A stretch of DNA of 64,000 nucleotides. It comes from Serinus canaria (taxonomy: Eukaryota; Chordata; Aves; Passeriformes; Fringillidae). This document shows, piece by piece, positions 13,801 through 25,346 of the stretch (the stretch's first letter is position 1; each line of letters opens with the position of its first letter). The DNA is taken from assembly GCF_022539315.1 (NCBI RefSeq), contig NC_066315.1:102343990-102407989 (forward strand), written 5' to 3'. The notes under the pieces were generated by a model, which saw only the letters and a program-made list of their open reading frames with translations, did no database searches and had not been told where the DNA came from. The translations under genes were made by a program, and so were the position numbers.

Positions 13801-16800
13801 TAGATGAAAAAAGGAATTTGTGGAGTATGCTCTGGTAATACCAGACTTTTAAATAAAACAAAACAATACAAAACAGCAAATGACAACAACAAAAAAAATC
13901 CCAAACACCAAAAAACCAAGCAACCAAACACAACAACAACAAGAAATCTCCAAACCCTAATCCCTTTGCTTGGAATACTCTGTTCTAGTAATTCCTTGTC
14001 TGAATTGACACAAAAGATGCAGTCCTATAAAGGCAAAATGAACAGGGCTCCACAAAGAGGGGAGAACTTAAACTGTTGTATACGTCATTGCTTGTGGGCG
14101 TCTGTCATATCTGCCACCATGGTCCATACTGACAGCAGAGGAAAGTGTTTTGTTGGCCACTACATATTATTTTCTTATAACTGCATATATTTTTTTATAG
14201 TCCAGTAAATACTGAGGACTTCTCCAAGACTCTGGAAGATGCTGAGTAGACAAGGAACAATAGAAGGAGAGAAAAGGGAAGAGCTGCTTAAATTGTGTTA
14301 AGTTAGTATTTCCAGCACATCATTGCTTTGAAATACTTATCTTTAGATTTCTTAGCAATTTATAAAACTGTGGCAAGGCAATTTGTTTAAGATTGCACAA
14401 CAGATGTATTGATCACAGTTGAAATCTATTATCTTTATAGACACCTCTTTTTCTTCTGGATATGTTTTTTAATTCAAAGTCACAGCCTTTAATTTATATG
14501 TATTTGGAGATTATTTAAAGGGAAATGGCTCGTATGTACAAAGTAAGTGATTGGCAACTATTTTCCCCTACCTCTCCTGCCTACAGTTTTCATTTAAGTT
14601 GACTGCAATTTCTGATCTTATGCAAAGCTTTTTCATGTGTTTCTGAGACAATGAAAATCATTCTTATCTACAGTTTATATACCTGCATACCAGTAAAGAT
14701 TTCTCTGTAGCCACCAAATCCCATAACCAACAGTTAAAATCCCTTCATACTGAAGTATCATGAGGTCCAAAAATGATAACAGGATATCTTTTCTTTTGGG
14801 CAAACAATTAGCTACATGATATAAAGATGAAGCTTACACTAATAAGGAACACGGAAGAAGATCCAGACTAGTTGACAGGGGATTGCTTTTGTTTTAAACA
14901 GTAAAACTAACAGGATTCAGTATAACCATTGTCTTTATTCCACATTGTTCACACTGTGTACACATGAGGATACAAGTAGCCTCAATACATTGAAGTAAAA
15001 AATTAAATACTGCTTTTGCTGAATCCAGTCCTAAGAAAGCAGACAAGGCAGTGCTAATACTTATACTAATATAGGATTTTCATTTTTCTAAACTCCCATT
15101 AAACTAAATGGAGAGCCAGGTTTTTTTCATCTTCTAAGAAATGAAACTGATGATTTATAGTAATAGCTTTGGATTTATCAGAAAATAAATTCTGTTGCAT
15201 CTGAAGAGACCTAGGATGTGTTCAGTCCTGTCTTTAACACTGCTTGAGAGCGACTCCCATGGAAACCAATGGGAGTCATTCTAGGTACTTTTGTGGATGT
15301 TGAATGTGATCTCTGAACACTATGGCATTTGAAAAGCTCCTGTAAAATAAAGGAGCACACCTTAAAAAAAAAAAAATCCCCAAATGCAGACTTACATTTT
15401 TCTTTCATACTCTAACATACAACTTTTTAATGCTCTTGAGACTACTAGGAGACAAAGGTAGGCAACATTATAATTTAAAATCCCCTTTTCCCTCTCCCTT
15501 AAAAATGCACTTACACTTTAATTTGGTAAATTTATTTCCTAAATTCTTTGTACAGAGCTATAGAGAAGGATATTTTTCGAGGGGTTTAAAAGATTATTTC
15601 ACAGCTCTATGCATTTTTCTCAACCTAAATTTTATAATTTTTTTTCTGTAAAAGATGATGAGGTGATGTGTTCAAAAGTCAATGTTAGTCAATAAGCTAG
15701 TATTATTTATGCATTGCATCATAAATTATGGGCCTACATCTGCTTCCCTAATGAGGGGCAAGCAGATGTAGGAAGAGGAGAGAATGAGCTCATTCTCTAT
15801 GAGGAGAATGAGCTCAAGGAAATTTCTAGGCAGCAATTTTTACCAGGTTCATTCCTTTTCCTAACAGGCCTATGGTAGTCTCAAGACGTTTGTAGGCACC
15901 TCAGGTAACACACATAAATATGAGAAATAAAATCCTCCCTGCAAAAATTCATTGCATTCTTCAACTGGGCAGTGACCAATGTTCTGTGTCTGCATTTATG
16001 AACAGAATAATTGTACTTAATATGCAGGATCATGACATCTCCATAATTGGGCTGCCTTTCAGGAGAGGCATCTTGATGGCCTAATGGGATACCCTCTCTC
16101 CTTGAACACCACATATTTTCATCAACTTGACATTGATTCAAAGTGCTTTTCATTCCACCAGTCCTTTATACAATTATTTGCTCATTGCACCCCTTGCTAA
16201 GGGCTGACCCACATAAAAGGGGAAGGAGCTGTTTCTATAGATCAAGCAAAAGAATAGTCTGATTTCTAGAAATTTAGGATTAGAGCTTTGGTAATCTGAG
16301 TGACTGAACAGTTAAGACTGCATCATAATGCAAATACACAGAGGATCACAGTGAAGATTACTAAAGTAACCTTAATTCTTCCTTCTTTATCCATGGAGTG
16401 CTTAACTTCAAAGCACTACTTTTCTTTTAATGCAGGCTTTTGGCAGTTGCAGTATTTCACAGCCTGGCAAGCCAAAAAGAACACTGTAACCATCTAATTT
16501 GACAGCCTAAATAAACAGGACACAATGCCACTTGCTGCTGTTACTTTGAGCCAATTAACTAGGGTGTGTCTAAGCATAACTTTGAAAGGCATCCATTTTT
16601 TCACTTGAGGATTTTGAGAGATGAAGAATCTATTAGTTTTCTTGCTGGTTTATTGCAACAGTTAATCATCTCCTCTGTTTAGAAATAAAGTATGCATCAT
16701 TGCTTATCTGAATGGTTTCATGGTCACAGCTTCCAGCTTCAGACAATTCAAGTCTTTGAACTAAAGATCCCTTTTATTTGCTCAGTATTTCCCTCCATAA

Positions 16801-18984
16801 AGTGTCTTAGTCTCTGTAGTCAAGTCATTCCAATGAATACTTGTTGAGAAAGCTAAACAACTAGTAGTTCTGAAGTCTCTCACTCTAAAACACTTCCTAC
16901 AGCCCTCCATATAATTTTGAAACCTTGAAACCTTTTCTTTTTTCATCCTCTTCAGAATATGGGAACCAGAAATGTGCTGTGTTTCAACAGATGAGAGACT
17001 GATACCCTCATGAGTCCAAACCAAAACCATGCACACCTGCCTCAGCTTACCCAGATATATCTAAATTTTTGTATACCTATATATCTATACCTATACCTAT
17101 TCTTTTTCTTGGGCAAAAGTTATGCAGCATTTTTGGGACAAGTACAGACCTATTATATTTATGAGACTAATTCTATTTTATGACATCTGTTACATTCTTC
17201 AAAACATTAAATATAGAAAAAAAATTTACACAACAACAAGGCTTGCTGCCACCAGCAGTAGAAGTAAAGCAGACAGCAAGGAGAACACTTTGCCACCTGC
17301 CACTGTTCTAAGGTTGGGATCCATTGTAGGAACACTGGTCCTTCACCCAAGGATGTTCAGACCATCCTCAGCCAGGGGGACTTTGCTAGTGCTGTTGCCT
17401 TTACTAGATCTGTGTCAGTTTAACCTTAGATCTCACCTTCCTACTTCTGGTTTATTTTCTGCATTTGAGACTGCTAGACAAGATTCCACCTTCTGCAGCA
17501 TTCCTACAACCATGTGGCAAAACATCAGCAAAAAGTGATATCTAAAACAGTCTCATTGCTACTACAAATGAGTCACATTTCAGAGCTGCCTGAAGGCAAT
17601 GTGTAAAGCTTGTTCTTTGGAAAGGAAAAGGTTACAAGCAAGAGCAAGCACCTGAAGAACTTCAATTTCTCTCTCTGTGTTTGCTACTACTGTATGTATT
17701 CTTGCCATTAGAAGGAAGATGTTTAAATAAGTGACATCACAGAAAAAATTAATTCCTTCTCCTGGACAGCTATTACCACCTTTAATATTAAAAAGTCACT
17801 TCGGGGAAGAAAAATTAATACCAGAATTATTCTTTCTTTTTCTGCACTTTTAATAACTGGCAATGAAGGTCATGTGTTTATCCATTTAGTTACTCAATTT
17901 TGTGTGACACCAGGATGACTCTTTCAGCTTTCTAGGCTGATTTATTCCATTAAAATTAATCAAACACTTCTTCCATTATCTAATTTTTTTAAATTTTTGA
18001 ATGGGTTACAATTAATTATATTTAATTATTTCAACAGTGCACAAAAAGGGTTTTTTGCTTCTAACTGGAGCACAGTTAAGCTCAAATGGTTTTCTGTGGT
18101 TATGGTGAGTTTGGGGTTTTTTGGTGATGTGTGACTGCAGTGATCTTTAATGACTTAGCTGTTTGATGAGATCACTTCTGAGAGATCACTGCTTTCATTG
18201 TCATAAAATGGTTTCCACGCTTTCTGCAAATATTCAGATTCAATAGTGAGATTGAAAATGCAGGTGTTAACAGTATAAAATCTTTGTGATCTCCTTGGAG
18301 AAAGGTGCTGAAAAGGGCTTAAAATGTACAAACTAAAATAGCAGAAGTGCTCTCTCTTCTAAAATTCACACATTTAAAATGTGAAAGTCTGTGGTCATTA
18401 GCAAATGTGCAGCAAACCCGATGGGCTGCGCACAAACCGTCACACATAAAGCCACAGAGCTTGCTCACTGCAACGAAACTTTCCATCTCTCTTCAGGGAT
18501 ATCAATGCCAAAACATGCTCAACTGCTTGGGAAAATGTCAGCAGATAAGTGCCTGCAATGAACTAGTGAAGCAAGCAGCTGTACCACCCAGAAGCAGGCA
18601 AAGCTGTCTTTTAGGGGGAGCCTGGTTCCTCTCTGCTAAGGGCATTTTGTGTGAGGTTTATGAATGCAGGAATACTGGTTATCCAGTGATGTGAATCTGT
18701 CATGCTCTACATTGATTTTAATTTCTTTACAGAGCATTGACTAACAAATATAGCAATGGGGAATTAAATGGGTTGTTCTTGCTCTAAACAATAAATATCT
18801 AACTGTTTTAAAAAACATGAGGTTGACAAAGAATGAGGTTGGAGGCGACTGAGGGCTGTAGCTGGGAGATGACTGCTTTTTCAATTATAGTCTATCCATA
18901 ATTATTAGGAACAGTTTCCAATAGTCAAACACAAGATAAAAGCTTGGGTTTTTTACAAAATAAATACATCACAGTAAATAGTAC
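10849..18984. other. Noncoding AT-rich sequence, no gene recognised
   Basis: About 8 kb without a supportable gene. It contains a short (AC)n run at 13,095-13,109, an A-rich low-complexity stretch at about 13,850-13,960, and the inverted-repeat cluster at 15.73-15.82 kb. The longest open frames (134 and 138 codons near 13.8 and 17.1 kb) are low-complexity or lack any recognisable domain. Confidence 0.5.
15733..15816. repeat. Cluster of two hairpins plus a direct repeat
   Basis: Positions 15733-15745 (cctacatctgctt) and 15760-15772 are perfect 13-bp inverted arms around a 14-nt spacer. Seven bases further on, 15779-15798 is a perfect 20-bp palindrome centred on gagctc. Half of that palindrome (gagaatgagctc) is repeated directly just downstream, ending at about 15815. 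Two adjacent foldbacks and a partial copy in 85 bp suggest a local template-switch event. Nothing indicates a gene or a mobile-element terminus. Confidence 0.7.
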
Positions 18985-19260
18985 TTGTTTGCATTTGGCA
19001 AGCTTGGCTCCTTTCAGGAAATGCAGACAATGCCATGCCAAAATGATTCTATCATTAGGAAAAATGTCTTCAGTAAAAGGGTCATCAAGTATTGGAACAG
19101 GTTGCCCAGGGAGCTGGTTGAATCACAGTCCTGGAGGTATTTAAAAGACATGAAGGTGTGGCATTAGAGACATGGTTTAGTGATATACCTGGCCATGCTG
19201 GTTTAACAATAGGACTCAGAGATCTTACAGGCTTCTTCCACCCTAAATGATTCTATCATT
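18985..19260 (+). mobile_element. CR1 LINE 3' end, + strand
   Basis: The frame starting at 18,985 translates through NRLPRELVESQSWRYLKDM, the familiar translated signature of the CR1 3' region (consensus-like NRLPREVVES). The copy ends in a cttccaccctaaatgattct-type terminus at about 19,260, the expected CR1 3' tail on the + strand. It is 5'-truncated and noncoding. The 16-bp string aaatgattctatcatt occurs both inside (19,041-19,056) and at the end (19,245-19,260). Confidence 0.85.
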
Positions 19261-19861
19261 GAAATTCAAATGTGAATAAAAATCATTTTTGCATAGCCAT
19301 GATGAGACCCATAATATCTTGGTAACCACAACTCCAGCTCAAAAAAGAGTTAAATTGCTCTACTCTGCCCATTCTCATGCCAGCAAATAATTCATCCAAA
19401 AAAATTTGTGTGCCCTACTTACACAAACAAACTGGACAGCACATAAATAATTCACAGAATGGCAGCCTCTTTTATTAACTGCATACTGACAGACTCTGAC
19501 AGAAACATGAAACATGGCTGAAACCACCATATAGGACCAAGTTCCATATGTACTCTGTAAATCAGAAATGCACCTGGCCTATGAATGAAAAATTTGCTCT
19601 TTTTTGATAGATCAGGCATGAGGAAGCTGTTATACATTTGTGGACCAGCTGCTTCTTAGCAGTATGTTATACTGCTGGCAGGTCCTCAGTACAAGCAAGA
19701 ATCAAGCACAGATTCAGCTCTCACCAAGTGAACATTAACTAATTCACCAAAAATCTTTCTATTTTTCTGACATACTACACCCTTAAAGAAATACTCAGGT
19801 TAAAAACAAATGTGTAATTTTAAGTTTTTATCCATTTGATACCATCTTACCTCAGATAATA
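19261..19861. other. Noncoding sequence, nothing recognised
   Basis: About 600 bp between the CR1 copy and the (TA)n block. No coding potential or repeat that I can name. Confidence 0.4.
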
Positions 19862-19961
19862 ATAATATATATATATATAAGATATATATATACATATATA
19901 TAGATATATATATATAGATATATATATATATATAGATATATCTATATATATATATATATAT

Positions 19962-19994
<33 letters not shown>
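19862..19994. repeat. (TA)n microsatellite with interspersed GATA-like units
   Basis: About 130 bp of almost pure alternating t and a, interrupted by tagata and tctata variants that make it internally self-complementary. It should extrude into cruciform or hairpin structures and is likely length-variable. It is followed by a short cttc repeat (about 19,998-20,013). Confidence 0.95.
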
Positions 19995-20503
19995 CCCCTT
20001 CCTTCCTTCCTTCTTCTCTGGGACCTCTCACATCTGTTCAGTGCTCTCTTTCCATTGGTTGCTGTGAATAAAGTAGACACTGCTATTCCCTAAAGTCTCT
20101 ACCTGTAGCATTTCTTAGCTTCAGCACCAGAATACAGGATCACAACTGAATCAGGAAGGAAGGAATCAGGTAGGAAGACAAGGAACCAAAAGTAAGGAAA
20201 CACAGAGAGAACACCATGGGGAAGGAAGAAAAAGTGAAATTTCATTATATGCTTCTGGCACTTGGCATTGGAAAGTGGCATCTATCCTTCTTCACTCACT
20301 GTCCATATGGTTCTAATCAAATAAGGGAGTCAGCAAAGTCAAGGAATTGGGCCAAGAGTAAGGTAATTTTCAATGAAGGAGAAAGAGAAAGAAAAAAAAA
20401 TTGGAAAAATAGGAGGATGAGTGAGATATAGGGGAAAAATAGATAAAAATACTGAAGCAAGAAGTCCAAATCCCAAAACATGAAAAAATATATATCCCTA
20501 ATA

Positions 20504-20544
20504 GGGGTAGGGGGAATAGGGGTGGGACTTGGGACATAGGGGGA
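20504..20544 (+). other. Putative G-quadruplex sequence
   Basis: Six runs of three to five guanines occur within 41 bases on the + strand: gggg, ggggg, gggg, ggg, ggg, ggggg, separated by loops of 1-5 nt. This satisfies the usual G3+N1-7 quadruplex pattern with spare tracts. It lies about 3.3 kb upstream of the CpG island, with no gene nearby that it would obviously regulate. Confidence 0.6.
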
Positions 20545-23009
20545 GACAGAGAGGATATTAACAGGGACAGTAATAGGATGTGTGTTATTATGCAAATTAC
20601 AGCTAGACCTGAGTAGACTATGGGATGTTTTGTGCATGCAGAGTGTGAACTGCCATGTTCACACAGCCACACCTTTCTACCTTCCAGAATTCTTGACAAT
20701 CAGCTGTCTCCAGCCATTACTAAACATGACTGTACATAAACACACCATAGCAGTAGTAGTAGAATTAATTGGTGAGAAAAGTATATCATTAAAATGTTCA
20801 TCTACTTTAAATACAACAGTATTAAGATTTTACAGATCAGGTTCTCTCTACAGAACTTGTGTCCCTTCAGGCATTGGTGCACACTGCAAGCTCCAAGTGT
20901 AGTTCAGTCATTTGGAGGGCGGTGTGGCCTCTCACCACCCATTTGTACAGCTTATCCAGGGGCTGTGCCACCAACCTCCATCATCTATGCTCTGCTCTTC
21001 CCCAGCTGTCTCTACTATTTCCTCTTTTGTGGGGATACTTGAAAATACAGGCACGAGTAAGTGATGCGAAAACATGACTAACTCACACGCAAATTTCTGC
21101 CAGGAAATTTGCCAGGTTGCTATGGGAAACACACACTGCAAGGAGCATCTGCTCCCTGACTTCCCTTCTCTGTCCTAACACATCCCCTTACACTCTCAGG
21201 AGGCTAAGCTATCCTTGCTGACACACAGGAATATATTAACAGGGTCTATGATTCCCTTTCACAAATTCTGGATGATTTGTATTTTCAATTTTTGTTTTTT
21301 TGCACTCAGCCTAACAAGAAATCTGACCCACAGAAAATTTGTGTCCTTGTATGATGGTCAGTTCTGCAAGACCAAGATACAACCTCAACACTGAAAACTG
21401 GCCATATTATCATGATGTTTCTATTGTCATTTGGAACTCACAGACATTATAAACCAAACGATTTCAAACACACAGGAATCCAAAGACACTTAATACATGT
21501 TTTACACCAGTCATCACTTAGAAAGTGTTAGATGGAAGCTTCAGTCTTCCCTGCAGGCCATCTCCAATGTCTCATGCATGGTTACATGAAGTGGCACTTG
21601 TCATTCTTCCCTCCTGTTACATAATTTTTTTAAACAAAACAAGCACATTCTACAAAGGACTCTTTTGCCTTACAGATATCCCTGCAATCCAAACAGTCTG
21701 GAAACCACCTGTTGGTTCAACATATCCACAGCATCTACAGTCTGGTTCATCAGATAGGAAAACAGGGAATTACTTCAAAGCTTAAATGTTAATCTGGGCT
21801 ATCTGGGTAAAGGATAATTTAACAGGAAGAATGTTTCAGCCAGATACATGATTTAAACACTTTTTCTGCAGAAGGGTGTTTTCTAGTAAATTGAAAAAAT
21901 ACTTGATTTTGGCAACAGACATGACTACACATATTAGCCCACAGACATGCTGGTGGAGATGTGATGGGTTCTATTCTTATGCTTCACCTTCAATAATACA
22001 TATTTTCAATCCCAGGTTTTTTCATCCAGAACCTTTGTGACATTTGCCCTCTGTCTTGTTTCCAAAACCTAGTGCAACATTCCCCTCAGCAGCTGGCAGG
22101 GAGAAAGAGGAAGACAGGAGAGAAACTGGGAATGAAGTTAAGCCTGGGAAGAAAGGAGAGGTGGAAGAAGGAGGTTTAGGTTTCAGCTTTTATTTCTCTA
22201 CTTGGATTTGACTGGTAACAAATTAAAATAATTTCCTCAAGTGGAGACTGTTTTGCCCATAACAGTAATTGGTGAGTGACCTCCCACTGCCCTTATGTCT
22301 CAATACATGTGCCTTACTTTCTCTCCCTTGCTCAGCTGACCCTGACTTTGGTGGGCACCAGGCATCCAGCCAGAGTCAACTCACCACCCACAATTAGATG
22401 GGTTTTTTTTTTGTTGGTTTTTTTTTTTTTTTTTGGGGGGGGGGTGTGTTTGGTGGTTTTTTTTGTTTTGTTGTGGGTTTTTTATTTTTGTTTTGGTTTT
22501 TTTGGTTTTTTTACTCTCCACAATCCATAGTTACTGAGCCTGGATACTGAACATATGCTTCCCCTATTTCAGTATCTCAGTGGGAGCAACTAATGATACA
22601 ATTTGAAACACACAGAAACACACATTCAGCAGTAGCCTAAGATACAGAAAAGCAGAGAGAAAAAATGGATAGCTGTAACTTCTGTAAAGTGCTGGGTTTC
22701 TTTTTTCAATCACTACTTTAATTCTGATTACTCACAGCAAAGTCTGGCCCTAAAAGCTAGGCATATCTACACTGTCAAGTACAGATAGAGCAGGAAGAGA
22801 GAGTGTTAACAAAATGAAGTGGGGTCATTTGCTGGTCAGTGTGGTAAACAAGCAGCTATGTGTTTCTCAGGAGCAATAAGGTTATTGCAGGAGTGTTTGG
22901 GACACTGTCGAAGAAAGAAACAGCTCCTTGTGAAATTGTAAAAGAGAAGCTCCTTCCAAAGCAGAGAGAGCTCTTTTACAGGATTCAGAAATACTTCAAA
23001 GACTTCATG
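20545..23009. other. Noncoding sequence with a T/G-rich low-complexity tract
   Basis: No gene recognised. The notable part is 22,401-22,513: long T runs broken by G and an 11-base G run near 22,435. It produces a meaningless Phe/Val/Gly-rich open frame. Similar T/G-rich tracts recur at about 44,998-45,052, 48,350-48,422 and 58,787-58,850. Confidence 0.5.
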
Positions 23010-23275
23010 CAATCATTGAATGGTTTGGGATGGAAAGGAACTTCAAGATCATTTAGTTCCAATGCCCCTGCCATGGGCAGGGACGCCTTCCACTAGACCA
23101 GGTTGCTCAGAGCCCCATTCAACCTGGCCTTGAACACTTCAAGGAATGGGGCATCCACAGCTTCTCTGTGCGACCTGTTCTACTCTCACAAGGAAGGATG
23201 TCTTCCCTATATTCAACCCAAATATTCCCTCTCAGTTTGAACTCATTACTCTTTGTCTTACTTAAGACAGTTAAT
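23010..23275 (-). mobile_element. CR1 LINE 3' fragment, - strand
   Basis: Read on the + strand, it shows the reverse complement of a CR1 3' region: an opening segment like atggtttgggatggaaagga, then ttccactagaccaggttgct and cattcaacctggccttgaac. These are the standard complementary landmarks of bird CR1 near its 3' end. The copy is 5'-truncated at about 23,275 and carries no intact frame. It lies about 600 bp before the CpG island that I take as the ZBTB14 promoter. Confidence 0.85.
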
Positions 23276-23850
23276 TCTGCCTTCTGAATATAAATTACCA
23301 ATGTTACTACAAAAACAAGCCTGGAAGATTTGACTGCCCAGGGGAAAAAGGGACTTAATTTCATTATATTTAATAGGGGGTGGAAAAAAATTATTTAAAA
23401 AAACCCAGCAAAACAGAGTGATCCAGCTGGACCAAAACTCAGTACATATGTCAGTGCATTACACAGAAAACCTCTCAGAAAATAGTCCAGGAAGGGGAAG
23501 GAGTTATCAACCCAATGAAAAAGGTTAATTTTTCTCCCAGGAGATGACTCCACTATTCCAGTGAATTCTTTAATTCGCAGTACTTTCCAACACAAGTACT
23601 TACCGATTTTTTTTCCCAAGCAGACATGTTGCATTTCACACTAGCAGAAGCACTGTAACGTTTTATTCATGTACAAATGATTCCAGTGAAAGCTGCGCCA
23701 TCAGAGCAAGCATCTCATGAGATGCTTTTTGGAAAGAAAATCGAAGGTGGGAGATGAGCAGTGCAACAAAAGCCTTTATTCCTTCCTAGCGATCGTGTTA
23801 TGCCTTTTAAAATCCAACCCCCCCGAGTATTTGCACCAGGGAGCGCAGGC
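23276..23850. other. Noncoding flank of the CpG island
   Basis: AT-rich unique-looking sequence between the CR1 copy and the abrupt rise in GC at about 23.85 kb. I see no exon in it. Confidence 0.4.
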
Positions 23851-25346
23851 GGGTGTGGGTAGGCAGAGATGCTCCGCGCTCCGTGGTAGGCAAGGAACAC
23901 ATCGGGGGCAGCATCGCTCCCGCATCTCCCGCCACCGCCGCCCCTCCGCGGACACGCGCGGGCGCGCCCCCGAGCGCCGCCCAACGGCCGCGCGGGTCCC
24001 GCCGCGTCCGGCTCGGGGCCGAGCCCGCGCCGCGCTCGCCGCCGTGCGCCGCCTGGCGGGGGGAGGCCGTGCCCGCGCCCCGGGCTCGCACACGCGGCGG
24101 GCGCAGGCGCGGCGCGGAGGGAACGGCCGCGGCCCGCGCGCCCCCGCGGCCCGAGCCGCGCGTCCCCCTGAGCGGGGGGAGGGCGATGGGAACTGGCGCT
24201 CTGCAGGCCCCGCTGCTCCCCCCTCCCCGCCGCCCCAGCCTCCTCCTCCTCCTCCTCCGCGCTCCCCGGGTACAGGCGCGCCCTCTGCTCGCACCGCGCA
24301 TGCACGCACACCCCGCGCCCCCCCCTCCCCGAGCGCGCGCGCGCGCGCACTGGAGTGCTCGTGCAGGAGGCGGCGGTGACGGCCGGAGAGACGCGCGCAG
24401 GCCCCCCCCCCCCCCCAAGACCCCCTCCCCAAATTCCCCCCCATTCCCTCCCTCCCTCCTTCCCGTCCCTTCCCCCGTCCCCCTCCCGCGCGGCGGCAGT
24501 GGCAGCGGCAGCCCCCCCGCGCCCACCCGGGAAGCGCGGCTCCGCGCGCGCGGGCGGGCGGCAGGTAAGCGCGAGCCCTCTCCCCCCTCCTCCCCCGCGC
24601 CCCTCCCGCGCTGCGGCCAGGCCGCCGTTGCGCTGCGCGCGCGCGCGCTCTCCCTCGCACGCCCCCTCCCTCCTCCTCCTCCTCCTCCTCCTCCTCCTCC
24701 ACCCCCTCCCCCCCCCGCCATCCCTCCCCCGCTCGCCGCCGCCGTTACAGCCCCGGCAGCGCGCGCTGGGTGAGATGGCGCTGCCGCGGGCGCGCCCGCC
24801 GTCAGCAGCCCCGGCGCCGCCGCGCGCCTGCCTCCCGCGGGCGAGGGGAGGGCCAGCGGGAGGGGGAGGAGGAAGAGGACGCGTCCAGTGGCGGATGCGC
24901 ACGCTGGGGCGCGCGGGTCCGCGGCGGCGGTGGCCGCCGCAACAAAGGAGCGCGCGGCCGCGTCCAGGCGGCGGGAGCCGCGCGAGAACCGTTGGAGCGG
25001 GGCGGTGGGGGGAGAGAGGGAGGCACGCACGGACGGACGGACGGAAGGAGGGAGCGGGGCGCTGTCCCCGTGCAGCCCCGTGAGGCGGCGCGGCGGGAGC
25101 GCCGGGCTCGCTCCGGAGAGCGGTCGCCTGGCGCTCGCGGGCGCCCCCGACGCCGGGCCGGGAGCGCGGGCGGCGCGGCAGGGGCCGGGCCGGTCCCCGC
25201 CGGGAACCCGCCTGCGCCGCGCCCGCGGGTGCGTGGAACGGGCGTGCGCCTCCGCGGTCACGGGCACGGCGGCCGCGAGAGCCGGCGCGGGGAGGCACTG
25301 AGCGTCCCGAGCAGTCGCAGCCCCGCAAACACCTCCCTGCATCTCT
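23851..25346 (+). promoter_or_regulatory. ZBTB14: CpG island, probable ZBTB14 promoter and first exon
   Basis: About 1.5 kb of extremely GC- and CpG-rich DNA in an otherwise AT-rich window, located 1.3 kb upstream of the first recognisable ZBTB14 exon. No TATA box stands out, as is normal for CpG-island promoters. Visible elements include three alternating gc tracts (about 24,333-24,349, 24,543-24,552 and 24,635-24,648), a near-match to the NRF1 palindrome at about 24,295-24,306 (cgcgcatgcacg), a C15 run at 24,402-24,416 and a (tcc)10 tract at 24,671-24,700. Long open frames on both strands (up to 537 codons) arise because stop codons are rare in GC-rich DNA. They are Arg/Pro/Ala/Gly strings and are not genes. 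Divergent antisense transcription is possible but not shown. Confidence 0.8.
24300..24564 (+). other. ZBTB14: Candidate ZBTB14 noncoding exon 1 (donor at 24,565)
   Basis: The strongest splice donor I can find in the CpG island is gcag|gtaagc, with the exon ending at 24,564. A second candidate ends at 24,769 (ctgg|gtgaga). Either could join to the acceptor at 26,692. The 5' boundary is a guess, since no transcription start can be read from the sequence. The assignment rests on distance, donor strength and the need for a 5' UTR exon before the short ATG-bearing exon. Confidence 0.35.

Noticed and set aside
13804..14208. 134-codon + strand frame
   Set aside because: Its first half is Lys/Asn/Thr/Gln low complexity from an A-rich tract and the rest resembles no family.
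15252..15277. Inverted repeat gactcccat / atgggagtc with 8-nt spacer
   Set aside because: Short (9-bp arms). Similar caatgggagtc motifs occur often in old amniote repeats, so it is probably a relic rather than a distinct element.
17122..17538. 138-codon + strand frame
   Set aside because: No domain, no homologue I recognise, no splice or poly(A) context. Judged a chance frame.
22276..22530. + strand frame rich in Phe, Val and Gly resembling a membrane protein
   Set aside because: Translation of the T/G-rich low-complexity tract at 22.40-22.51 kb.
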